Shown here piece by piece: positions 11,159-20,300 of a stretch of DNA of 64,000 nt. The position numbers and the translations under genes were made by a program. Source of the stretch: Nemania diffusa. Taxonomy: Eukaryota; Ascomycota; Sordariomycetes; Xylariales; Xylariaceae. The stretch's first letter is position 1, and every line of letters starts with the position of its first letter. The stretch spans positions 6,587,001-6,651,000 of the forward strand of contig JBBPUQ010000002.1 of NCBI GenBank assembly GCA_038501195.1, given 5' to 3'. The notes under the pieces are model-generated. The model made no database searches. It had not been told where the DNA came from and saw only the letters and a program-made list of their open reading frames with translations.

Positions 11159-11498
11159 TGTTCGGTAGTGAGAGAGGGGCATTAAGCTTGGCAGAGGATT
11201 TTGGAAAGCGAATCGAAATATACGAGGATTTCACGGCGGCCCATGCTGGCCATCCGAGTACCGTAGCTGAATAAGATGTCCCTGGCGGATTGTCAGCGAC
11301 GCTAAGACGATATTGTCTATAGACCATGACACAGGGGGGAAGGTTAGCAAGCATATAAGGATCACCACCCTCGTTTCCAAGGGATCGGGGACTTGTCATC
11401 ATTTACTTACCTGCTCTAAATAATCCAAAACTGTAACCAACACCAACACTTGCGACGACGTTGTCGCATCTAAGTTCCGATATTGACAAATAATCGCT
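11159..11498 (+). promoter_or_regulatory. Promoter and 5' leader of the NmrA-like gene
   Basis: This 340-bp stretch lies between the transposon target site and the ATG. A TATA-like motif (catataagg) lies about 145 bp before the start codon, near 11352. The transposon insertion therefore sits about 350 bp upstream of the coding region and may have separated it from distal control elements. A 103-codon minus-strand frame here runs into the transposon end and is not considered a gene. Confidence 0.45.
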
Positions 11499-12428
11499 AT
11501 GTCAGCCTTCAAGAACATACTTCTTATCGGCGCGACGGGCTTTATTGGCGGTTTCCTTTTAGAGGGATTTAAGAAAGATGCAAACTTTAACTTGGCTCTC
11601 CTCCAGCGAGCATCTTCCAAGTCTCGGCTTCCAGAACAGCTGAAAATTATCACGATTGCTGACTCATACCCCACGGAAGACCTTCTCGCAGCGTTCCAAG
11701 GCCAAGATGTCATCATCAATTGTATAGCAGGCCTATCCGTAGGCGACCAATTCAAGATGATAGACGCGGCAATTACTGCTAAAGTCCAGCGCTATATACC
11801 AAGCGAGTTCGGCTTAAACAACATGAATCCGAAAGCGCAAAAGCTTAACCCGGTTTTTGGCGTAAAAGGGAAGATCCAGCGATATTTGCAAGCAAAATCT
11901 GACGAGGGCCTTATCGAGTGGATGAGCATCACTAACGGGATCTGGCTTGAATGGGCGGTTGCGAACGGTTTTATGGGCTGGCACTTCCGCGAGAAGAAAT
12001 TCGTGCTCTGGGGTGATGGGACCGGTTACTTCTCATGCACAACGGTACCGAACACGGCCGCAGGTCTTGTCCAAGCGCTAAAGATACGTGAAGAGACCAA
12101 AAACCGGAATATCTTCCTGAGTGATTTCGCGATCACCCAGAAGCAGCTGCTCGATGCGGTTGAGAGGATCGAGGGCGTCCGGTACGAGGTGGAGAGTATT
12201 GACGGCGAGAAAGTCATCGCCGAGAAGCAAGAAGAGGTTAGGCGGGGCATCGAGTCTGCTGCATCTATATACCCTCTCATTGAGGGTGGCTTTGCCACCG
12301 GGGGATATGGAGGTCATCTGGAGGAGGAGCCTGGAGCTGTTATTATGAATGAACGGCTTGGGCTTCCAAAGAAGACACTGGACGAGGTTGTGGCCGCGGC
12401 GTTGCGGATTGTAGGAGCTTTGATGTAA
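11499..12428 (+). CDS. NmrA-like / isoflavone-reductase-like NAD(P)-binding protein
   Basis: An intronless frame of 309 residues, close to the family length. The N-terminus has a Rossmann dinucleotide-binding loop, GATGFIGG at residues 11-18, after a hydrophobic beta strand (NILLI). Residues 71-79 (VIINCIAGL) and RYIPSEFGLN at about 98-107 match the atypical short-chain dehydrogenase family of isoflavone reductases and NmrA. Lys123/Lys125 lie where the family's catalytic Lys is found. Members either reduce aromatic or phenylpropanoid-type compounds with NADPH or act as redox-sensing regulators; this sequence cannot distinguish the two. The start codon is the first ATG after the leader. Nothing suggests inactivation, although a RIP-mutated transposon ends only 349 bp upstream. 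Confidence 0.88.
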   Translation: MSAFKNILLIGATGFIGGFLLEGFKKDANFNLALLQRASSKSRLPEQLKIITIADSYPTEDLLAAFQGQDVIINCIAGLSVGDQFKMIDAAITAKVQRYIPSEFGLNNMNPKAQKLNPVFGVKGKIQRYLQAKSDEGLIEWMSITNGIWLEWAVANGFMGWHFREKKFVLWGDGTGYFSCTTVPNTAAGLVQALKIREETKNRNIFLSDFAITQKQLLDAVERIEGVRYEVESIDGEKVIAEKQEEVRRGIESAASIYPLIEGGFATGGYGGHLEEEPGAVIMNERLGLPKKTLDEVVAAALRIVGALM

Positions 12429-13576
12429 ACGGCTGCCTACGTTTGACGACCTTGGGGATACTTGTCGGGATACTTAGTATAGTCCCTTTCATGCTCTATA
12501 TTTCCGTATCTGCTATTACATCCCCCTTCATCTGAGTAAGTTGGAAAGAAAAACCCAGGAATTAGTTGACGTGCCGGCGTGCTGATGAAATCGACCAAGG
12601 TGACCTCTAACAGTCCCTCGCCGTATCCGCGGGCAAGTATATAATAGCGTACGATCGAATATCAGCAGGGTATTGAAACGAAGCGTGTAACACACGCACT
12701 ACGCACTCTAAAGGACTGACCACTGTTATATCGATCACTTCTAGAGATTCGAAGCCGAAGAAACAAGTATTCTGGTAACGCAATAGTATATTTTGGAGTA
12801 GCAGGCCCCCGACGGGGCCGCTGTGAGAGGCGTGTCTGTCTAAGAGAAGTACTAGCATCGGCTAACTAACTTGAATAGAAACAGAAAAACTAGGTCTTGA
12901 TGACCTAATCAACCTATTCCCCATGTGGTCATGTCGCCCACACCGTCTCAGTATATAAGAAATAGTCATGGTTGCTGAAATGACATGTTACCGGTCCCTT
13001 CATAGTAACATAATACGTTACGCGTTGAGGTGCACGTAAATATGGACAATGCTAAAAAAGATCAGTATGTCCTGTCACTTTGTTATTTAATCATCCCTGA
13101 TTTTAGCAAAGTTAGGACGGGCATTATTTAAGAACCTCAAAGCTGACTCGCGATCTGAACATATATTGACGTTGTTCACCGTCAGTATGCGCTACCATTT
13201 CAAAGAAACATCCTGCCAGTGGACCTCCATCGCCGATTGCAAAGGTGCCGTAGAGGTGCCGATCGCATATTGGTCAGGGTGGTGAGGCGATCACAAGTCT
13301 TGACGTGTTGCGGCAGAAGAGACAATCGATGATTTATCTGGTACAAATTTGAAAGGTATGCTTGTCGAGTGTTTCCCAGTCTTGGCTCACGCTGAGAACG
13401 ACATCAATGACAGGTGGAACGTGATCGCCGATCTAGCTGCAATCAAACAAGATAATGCTGTGAGTCTGTGACAGGGCGGATGGTAAGCAACCTTCTCGGC
13501 CACAGGCTTGCGACTGTTATATAGCAGAACATTAGTTCGCAACAATATATCAAATTCCACTGCTTTTTTTCATTTA
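12429..13576. other. Intergenic region, no recognised gene
   Basis: Mixed composition and no intact gene. A 55-codon plus-strand open segment at 13304-13471 and an 83-codon minus-strand one at 12607-12858 have no features I recognise. The former may be a remnant, since its composition looks coding. Confidence 0.35.
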
Positions 13577-13584
13577 ACTAAAAC

Positions 13585-14020
13585 CAGGGTTGTGATTTAG
13601 TAATACTAATTTAGTATTAGTTAATACTAATACTAACTTAGTTTAGTACTAGTGAGTACTAATACTATATTAAAATATTAAGAAATACTAAGACTAAATA
13701 CTAAATATTAAAATCTACTGCTTAGCCACTATTTTAACTGCTTGCATTATAAAGCCAGAGCTGTAAAGCCACAGCTTTGCACAAACCACTTTATTTCTTT
13801 AAGTAATTATTTCTATATATAAACATTCACAGCTTATATAAGTGAATATTTTAATACTTAGTATTATATTAATTATTAACTTAGTATTACTAAATTAATA
13901 TTAGTATTTTTAAAGTATTACTAATACTAGCTTAATATTTGAAAAATTAATACTAAAGTAAATATTAATCTAGTAATACTAAATTAGTCCTAATTACTAA
14001 AGTATTAAATCACAACCTTG
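13585..14020. mobile_element. hAT-like MITE, 436 bp
   Basis: Terminal inverted repeats are CAGGGTTGTGATTTA at the left and, read from the other side, CAAGGTTGTGATTTA (one mismatch). ACTAAAAC is duplicated exactly at 13577-13584 and 14021-14028, giving the 8-bp target duplication of hAT elements. The interior is AT-rich and densely packed with AATACTAA/TTAGTATT motifs in both orientations, so the single strand would fold extensively. There is no coding capacity. The ends differ from those of the other two transposons, so this is a second family. Residual C and G inside (for example AAGCCACAGCTTTGCAC) show it was not heavily hit by RIP. Confidence 0.9.
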
Positions 14021-14028
14021 ACTAAAAC

Positions 14029-14757
14029 AACTTCAACTTTTCAGCTCAACTTTGATTCGCACTCAACATACGCTTTTCAAAGCATTAAATATAGTAAAAT
14101 TTTAAACATCTCACTACCTAGTTCTACTAAATTATTTCAAGAGATCTTCTCTTGTCACAATGTAGGATAGCAATACTAAAAAATACTTGAAATGCGGTGG
14201 AAGTCTCTAGTAGTAAAAGAGCATAATATACAAACGTGTAATTAACCTAAGACTACTGATTTTCTAAAATTGCGAGTAAAAATGGTTTGAGGAGAAACAG
14301 AAACGTAAAAAAATAAAGGCATGAAAGTGGAGAGGTTCCTTTTGCTTTTCAATTATTCAACATAGTCTGTCTTTCGAGAGTACATCGCTTTTCACATTCA
14401 TTCAACATGATCTTACATCACTCACTTATATAATAGAGCACGTTCTTTTTCTGGCTCTAACGTCTCTCGGGGTATAGAAATTCAATACGAGAAGCCATGA
14501 TTTTGATGTAGTAGTTTTTTAAATGGTTTCATCAATGTGCTATAATCCAACAATGTGCAGCTGACTAAGATCGTCGCTAGATCACTACAGCTTCGCAGTG
14601 CCATAAGCAATAAATTAGAAGAGGCGTCTCACGTCATTGCTCACTGAGATTGTCATCGCTATACGACCAATGAATGGCCTTGATAGAGTTCAATGCATGA
14701 TGATCTGATACTAGCCCTAGATTACATGATACTACGTGCATGCACTTTCACGTATCG
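14029..14757. other. Intergenic region, no recognised gene
   Basis: Mixed composition, no long frame and no repeat ends seen. It includes the 3' flank of the kinase-like gene on the minus strand. Confidence 0.35.
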
Positions 14758-15707
14758 CTACTCTCCTAGGGCCTGCTTCAGTCGCTCCGGATGCGGAAGT
14801 TCCCCAGCTTCAATCAATGTGTGTAATTCTGCCTTGTTGCCGCACTTCTCGTAGCATTCCAAGTACTCCACAGGAAGGAACTCTGCTATCGCGTGTGCTA
14901 GATGATCGCCCCGCTTGTTGTACACATCTGAATCTAGCGTTCCGGGCCATCTCTCCATACCTGGTGGGAAGAAGCCAGCATATTCCCAATCAATCAAGGC
15001 CTTGACTTGAAGGGTTTGTAAATCCATTAGGATGTTATGAGCCGCGAGGTCGCCGTGTTGAAATACGTACTCGGGCATCTCTAGGGGGAGAGTCTTCCAG
15101 CAATCTTTGTTTATCCATGGAAGCTCGACGTCCGGGCTTAGCCAAGAAGGAGGCATAACAAACCCGAGAATACCCCGTTGTTTAGATTTTAACTTCTCGA
15201 GCTGGGGCAAAACAGAATCATGGATAAACTGGAGAGCATTCGAGTAAGCCTGGTCTGAACATGTCTTGCACGGGGTGCCTTCTAGATGCTTCTGTCCCTC
15301 TGGCCTCGAGCAATCTCTGCCTAGAAAATCATCTAGAGAGACACCTTCGATAAACTCTGTGACTAAATATCGCCGGCCATCCGAATGAATTCCATGGCGA
15401 AGTAGTCGCGGTATGGGAATTGTTGTTTTCTGAGACACCAGCTCCAAGGCTCTTGCTTCATTAGTAATACGCTCATGATTCCTGTTCAAAGTGATCAGTA
15501 ACATTGCATAGTCTTGTGGCGAAAAAGGTATGTTGTTTAATTCGATGACACACCAAAAAGAAAAACAAAAAACAAAAACAAAAAAAACCGGTTGGCTATT
15601 TTGTACCATGATCTGAACCAGACAAAATCGGTGCCGTCAAGTCGTTTATCGTGAAAAGGAAGTCGCGAGGTTTTTGTGAAGGTCGTGCTAGTGAATTCGT
15701 AAGTCAT
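14758..15707 (-). CDS. Aminoglycoside-phosphotransferase (APH)-like kinase-fold protein
   Basis: This belongs to the fungal APH/choline-kinase-like group of small-molecule kinases; the substrate is unknown and drug resistance is not implied. Preferred model: exon 1 from ATG at 15707 to about 15589, intron to 15482 (acceptor aacag, branch ttactgat), exon 2 from 15481 to TAG at 14758, about 280 residues. Exon 1 reads DGTDFVWFRSWYKIANR, a typical N-terminus. The donor is uncertain because it lies in a T-rich tract; the placement at 15588 keeps phase but has a poor GTTTTT donor. An unspliced frame from 15609 gives 283 residues with an implausible Phe/Val-rich start. The catalytic loop HGDLAAHN and the metal-binding DWEY (in place of DFG) are both present, preceded by TIPIPRLL and YLVTEFIEG. 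All key kinase-fold residues look intact. Confidence 0.8.
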
Positions 15708-15995
15708 GTCGTTTGTTTCAAACGACTTGAGGACCAGATTTGCTAGGCGATTTTTAACAGCAAGTTAACACAACTGAAATGAACAAAGCTGGAGCTTGGC
15801 TGTAGAGAGGCTTACGATTTGGTGCGTCCATATTGACGATGGTGCAGTAGAGATGCGGTATATAATTGAAGGGAAGAGGTACAACGAAAGGAAAAGCAGT
15901 TGTGATGTGGTAAATAACGCTAGGCACAGGGGTATGTAGCGTCCTCTGGCATTTACCAATGTGAACAGGTGATAGCTAAATCATTGTTCACTGTG
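15708..15995. other. Upstream region of the kinase-like gene
   Basis: Mixed-composition DNA holding the probable promoter of the minus-strand kinase-like gene. The 64-codon minus frame at 15765-15959 shows no recognisable features. Confidence 0.35.
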
Positions 15996-16445
15996 TGGAA
16001 AATATAAAACAACAAACAATGGCTAAAATTGTTTTAAATTATTTACTTAATTTATAAAGCAAAAAATATATTTATTTATATAATTATTAATTAAATAAAC
16101 ATATTAACATTGATAAATTAAATAATAAAAATATATTTAAATTAAAAATATTTAATATTATAATAAAAAACTATATTAAAAAAGCTAAAATATTTATAAT
16201 ATATTATTTTTTTATATTTTATTTATTATATTAATTTATTTTTTTATTAAAATAAAACATAGCTTTAATAAAAAATAATTAAAAATAGTATATATTTTTT
16301 TAATTTTAATGTTATAATAACATTTAAATTTAATTGTTTAATAATTCTTTATTTATATTTATATATAAAAATAATAATAATATTACGTATATATATATAT
16401 TATTAATAACTTAAGTTAAAAACAGATTAAATTTAAAAACGCAAC
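15996..16445. other. Short AT-rich (RIP-like) patch, probable transposon relic
   Basis: About 450 bp of almost pure A+T lie between normal-composition flanks, resembling the interior of the 4-kb transposon. I found no terminal repeats or target duplication at its edges, so the source cannot be named. It lies about 200 bp downstream of the HET gene stop codon. Confidence 0.55.
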
Positions 16446-16660
16446 AGTTTATTTGCAAAAATGTCTGTTACGTTCAAAGATATTAATTTATCCATATCGA
16501 CCTCTCGGCCAAAATGTAAATAGTGATGTTGTTAACTAAGAAAAATAGCTGTCATACCTTAATAATACGCCACTACCATGATTGCAGTAAGAGCTTTTAC
16601 ATCCACAGCAGAATCGCGCGTAGAATCCACCTCTGCTAGTTGGCTTGTGCTAATGAACTA

Positions 16661-17236
16661 CTACACTATTTTGACGAGCTTCTTTTCTGGGACCCACTCG
16701 GCTGGGCTGTATATCATATCGCTGTCCTGAATACCTGGTTGCGGGTACCTCTCTGAGAAGATTGACCCAACTCTTTTCCATGCGACAGGCACCTTCTCCA
16801 CTTGTTGAAGCACCAAAACCCTAATATCATATTGCGGTATGCCATACATGGCATAATACTTTGTATTCTTGTGTTTCAAGCACTCAATCACAAGAAGAAG
16901 CAGTTTTGCTCCTTTTTTGACTTCGACAGGTTGAGAAATATCAAGCCTGAAAGTTTGTCTCTTGGTCGGTGTAGTGGATGATTTAATAACACCGACCGTT
17001 CCTTTTCGTTCATCAAAAGCCCGCACCTCAATGATGTCACATAAGCCGGTCCATCCCTCTATCTCAATCGTCCCATGGCGCACTGCGCCATGAGGGTCCA
17101 TCCCATTAGGAATAGAATCATACCTCAGCACTTTACACACTGCGTACAAACTATTACCTGTATCATTGTGTGACTTCACGTCCGAGTTGAAATTGATGGC
17201 CCCCTCGACGGAGACCCAACTGAAAGTTGGTCCGCG
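16661..17236 (-). pseudogene. 3' part of the HET-domain gene, cut off by a MITE
   Basis: This is the C-terminal 191 residues of the HET gene. Starting at the CGC codon at 17236 it reads RGPTFSWVSVEGAINF, matching the conserved W-S-W-A/V-S-type stretch seen after the HET domain, and it runs without a stop to TAG at 16661. It has no start codon of its own that would make sense; the open frame extends back into the transposon end only by chance. Its frame lines up exactly with the upstream part once the 631-bp element and one 8-bp duplication are left out. Confidence 0.85.
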
Positions 17237-17244
17237 GTAATGAG
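17237..17244. repeat. Target-site duplication, left copy (GTAATGAG)
   Basis: Flanks the 631-bp MITE and is identical to 17876-17883; in the gene's direction it encodes part of the Ala-His-Tyr codons. Confidence 0.95.
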
Positions 17245-17875
17245 CAGCGCTACCCACAGGTAAAGTAATTATTTGACTGACTGTCAATTAATTGACCCAA
17301 TCCAGTCCAAATAATCGTTTTAAAATTAATTGCAGGTAAAGTAATAATTCTTTACTTGACTTGTTACTTGTCAATTACTTTCAATTAATTTTCCTATTTT
17401 TTTAAAATATTTTTTGTTGTTTTTTTGGTAAAAAGGAAGCCTTTTTTCCTAGGTAGGCTAGGTGGCACTCTGTTTTTAAACCTACTTATTTAGCCACATA
17501 CACAGCCACTTACTTAGCCACTTACCAAGCCACTTACCTAGCTACTGACTTAGCTACTTATATCTACAGAATACTTACTTAGTCTATATTCTACTTACTA
17601 ACCACTTTACCAACTATTCTACTAACTACTCTACCTACTACTCTACTTACTTACCTACTTACACCTACCTACACCTACTTACACCTACTTACTTACTTTG
17701 CTTTCTACAATTTGTACGCTTTATGTACATTGCTTGAGTTACTTGGTCAATTAACTTGATCAATCCAGTCAATAGATTTAGGCAAGTTAGTTAAACATGC
17801 GTTTTTTTGCGATCAATTCAGGTAAAACAAGTCAAGAGGCTATTATTTGACTGACTTTACCTGTGGGTAGCGCTG
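17245..17875. mobile_element. hAT-like MITE, 631 bp, inserted in the HET gene
   Basis: Perfect terminal inverted repeats of about 22 bp begin CAGCGCTACCCACAGGTAAA. GTAATGAG is duplicated at 17237-17244 and 17876-17883, an 8-bp hAT-type target duplication. It has no coding capacity. The interior includes a palindrome GTCAATTAATTGAC at 17283-17296, several AGCCACTTAC-type motifs at 17491-17560 and TAC-rich simple sequence at about 17637-17700. The inner motif GGTAAAACAAGTCAA at 17821-17835 is shared with the left end of the 3974-bp element, so the MITE is probably a deletion derivative of that family. It is not RIP-mutated. Confidence 0.95.
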
Positions 17876-19603
17876 GTAATGAGCACATCGTTGAGACGTA
17901 GCTGAACACGTCCATAGCAGGCCACCAGGTAAATGGACCGACCAAATACCGGCAAGGTAGTTGATGCTCTGATCCTTTGCAGCCCTGGCCCTAATAAAAT
18001 CATATGCTCTCGAGGCGATTCCTGACAGAGCAGGTAGTCGATCCGTCTCGTGAGTGATGCTAAGCCGGGTAAACTCTTCAACCAGGTGGCTCCACATTCC
18101 TTGGGACGACTGATGCATTCCGTTTTCTAGTTTTATCATCATTTTCCTGGCCTCTTGACTCCCCTGGAGCGGATAAATTTCCGACTTATCTTCCTTGCCC
18201 ACTTGGGCTGTCCTCTTGAATTCCGACGCGAAGCTCTCGAGCAAGAAAGCTGAGCGGCACTCCCAGGCAATTTCCGTATAACCAAAGTGGATAATACGAG
18301 GGCTTAGCAGCCGCTCTTGGAAAAACCATGCTCTGGTAAGAAGCGGGTATCCGTTCGTTATCTCAGGCACGTCGCTCTGATCGTGAAAGAAGCCTCGTCT
18401 ATCATAGCTGGAGAGGAGAACAAAGTGGCGTGAAAAGCTATCCTTTCCTGACCGATATTTGGCATGATAAATGTTCCACAACGACGGGTGGGAAATTAGT
18501 CTGTAGTCGTCCTCTTTTATGTCCTTATTCAGACCGCCTCGAGTCCCCGAGGTGTGCCAAATGTAAGGAGTATCATTTAATGTCGAAAAACAGCCCCCTT
18601 GCCCGTTCGAAGACCGCGTTGCTGCGATCGTTAAGCAGGCATTCTTGTATATGTCGGCCATACGAGCAGATTCCGTTTCCCAGTCACGAACATCATCTTG
18701 CACAATGCAAAGACTATCTATCCAAATAAGGTTATACTCAAGCTTCTGTGTGATATAAATAGAATCCGCGAACGTTTTTGGGAGAGATGAAACCGGAATT
18801 GGCTGCATCATATCTTCAAGATTGGAAGTAGTTGTCTCGACATTCGTACTTTGGTCACCCCAACAGTGGCTGAGTGCAACATATGATAATGGCATGCGGT
18901 TGCCCGGGAGTGAACTAGTCTTTGTTAACGCTTCAACGTTAACTAGTCGCACTGTACCTGTACTTTCTTCAAGCTGCAGAAGGCGCGAGGGAAGTTTGGC
19001 CGATTCATCGCGGTGAGAACACTGGTCTCCATGCTGGTCGTTGCATGTCGAAATCCACTTCTGGATTGTGGATAGAGAGTGAGCCGTCTGGTCACTCAGG
19101 TTACGAGGATTCCTCAAATTAGCTGAAATGAGGTTAGTTAATCTAGCTGAGTTATTGCCTTGGGTGAAACAAGTTCCCGGTATAAACTTACTAGGATACC
19201 TAATGGCACGGAGATGGATTGCGTCAAGCATCGGCCTATCCTGGAACCTGAATGAAATGACGAGTTCACTCGGAAACCCTATATCTAACTTCCCAAACCC
19301 TTGCGTAAAACACTGAAACGGGATGTCGTCTGACCACGTCTGTCCATACGGGGCATTCCACTCAATTAACAGTTCAGAGGGATCAAAATCTTGCTCGCAT
19401 CGAAACATATTGGCGAAGTTCATTATGCCATCAGCTAAAGTGGCACATCTTGCGCAGTTTGGCTTTTCCCCAAGAAGCTCGGACATGTTACCAGAGAAGT
19501 GACAGTTGCCGAGTGGCTGGACGGAGGATGGGGCAAGATCATCTGGTGCCATCCGCGGTGTGCAAAGAAAACAGGGCATAGTTGCAAACTGGGCCAAAGC
19601 CAA
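17843..19603 (-). CDS. HET-domain (heterokaryon-incompatibility-type) protein, truncated by MITE
   Basis: HET-domain proteins act in fungal self/non-self recognition, where activation leads to cell death of incompatible fusion cells; the partner here is unknown. From ATG 19603 the frame gives 586 residues. The first 576 are native and the last 10 are encoded by the MITE terminal repeat before a stop. The HET domain starts at about residue 241 with YVALSHCWG, followed by LPKTFADSIYITQKL, IWIDSLCIVQDD (293-304) and DWETESARMADIYKNA; all its conserved blocks are present. The N-terminal region has Cys pairs (C11/C14, C50/C53) that may bind metal. With the downstream part (16661-17236) the undisturbed gene would encode about 767 residues with no other defect. 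A truncated product with an intact HET domain could still be made. Promoter DNA lies upstream of 19603. Confidence 0.85.
   Translation of the reverse strand: MALAQFATMPCFLCTPRMAPDDLAPSSVQPLGNCHFSGNMSELLGEKPNCARCATLADGIMNFANMFRCEQDFDPSELLIEWNAPYGQTWSDDIPFQCFTQGFGKLDIGFPSELVISFRFQDRPMLDAIHLRAIRYPSKFIPGTCFTQGNNSARLTNLISANLRNPRNLSDQTAHSLSTIQKWISTCNDQHGDQCSHRDESAKLPSRLLQLEESTGTVRLVNVEALTKTSSLPGNRMPLSYVALSHCWGDQSTNVETTTSNLEDMMQPIPVSSLPKTFADSIYITQKLEYNLIWIDSLCIVQDDVRDWETESARMADIYKNACLTIAATRSSNGQGGCFSTLNDTPYIWHTSGTRGGLNKDIKEDDYRLISHPSLWNIYHAKYRSGKDSFSRHFVLLSSYDRRGFFHDQSDVPEITNGYPLLTRAWFFQERLLSPRIIHFGYTEIAWECRSAFLLESFASEFKRTAQVGKEDKSEIYPLQGSQEARKMMIKLENGMHQSSQGMWSHLVEEFTRLSITHETDRLPALSGIASRAYDFIRARAAKDQSINYLAGIWSVHLPGGLLWTCSATSQRCAHYQRYPQVKSVK
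17876..17883. repeat. Target-site duplication, right copy (GTAATGAG)
   Basis: Flanks the 631-bp MITE and is identical to 17237-17244. Confidence 0.95.
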
Positions 19604-20150
19604 CGCTTTCCGTGATGCCAGCTATGACTCCAAAATTACAGTGTGAATTTAGATCAGGTTTAATAAGAGATTGGCTAGGCACTTAAATAATTAGTGCAGA
19701 GGCTGCGGCGATAGTTGAGATAGGTATAATAAATGCTGCAAGTTTGCTGCCCTCGCCTACCGTATTGTAGCTCTGTGGGTGTTTTTTGAGCTTTAGGGAA
19801 AGCTCCGAGTTTCTAGCTGGTAACAGTGAATATAAGTAGAAGCAACTCGTTCAGGAGATCGTGAAAAAAATGTCTACGCTGGGGCAACGGAGCACTCTGG
19901 ATAGTAATATGGTTAGGTTTTCGGTAACCTACCGTGCAGGGTACTTCCAAGCCACCGTTTTCTGCACGCCAGGCAGGCAATTTTGGAAAATGACGTAACC
20001 GAACATTTGCGTGTATGAGGTGAGAAATGTCAGATTTGCGTCAGTTGTTGGATTTGGGCCCTGTGCCCTAGGATCACTATACGAGCCTAAGGATCACTTG
20101 TGGAGTGCTCGCTTACGCGATCACCTAGTTATATAAATAGTGGCTTATAA
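19604..20150. other. HET gene promoter region and edge of the AT-rich block
   Basis: Normal-composition DNA without a recognised gene. Between about 20100 and 20200 the composition changes to AT-rich DNA that continues to the end of the window. Confidence 0.4.
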
Positions 20151-20300
20151 TAGCTAGTAGAGTAGCTAAAATCGGCTATATAAAAAGAATTTGTGAACTA
20201 AATGTTTTATATATATATTGAACTAATATAATAATAATACTAAAGTTTTATATTTATTATTAATTAAATTATTTATAATTATATTAAATTTAATAATTAA
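20138..20300. repeat. Direct repeat R1, lightly mutated copy
   Basis: This stretch aligns over more than 100 bp with 22440-22600. Most differences are C-to-T or G-to-A, from this copy to the other. For example, agtggcttataatagcta corresponds to aatagtttataataatta. This pair is the most direct evidence in the window for RIP-type mutation. Confidence 0.75.

Noticed and set aside
11091..11402. 103-codon minus-strand frame
   Set aside because: It spans the transposon end and the promoter of the NmrA-like gene; without the element it stops after a few codons.
12026..12348. Alternative-frame open stretches inside the NmrA-like gene
   Set aside because: Shadows of a well-supported coding frame.
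15996..16445. Fourth hAT element at the AT-rich patch
   Set aside because: No inverted ends or 8-bp duplication could be found at either border.
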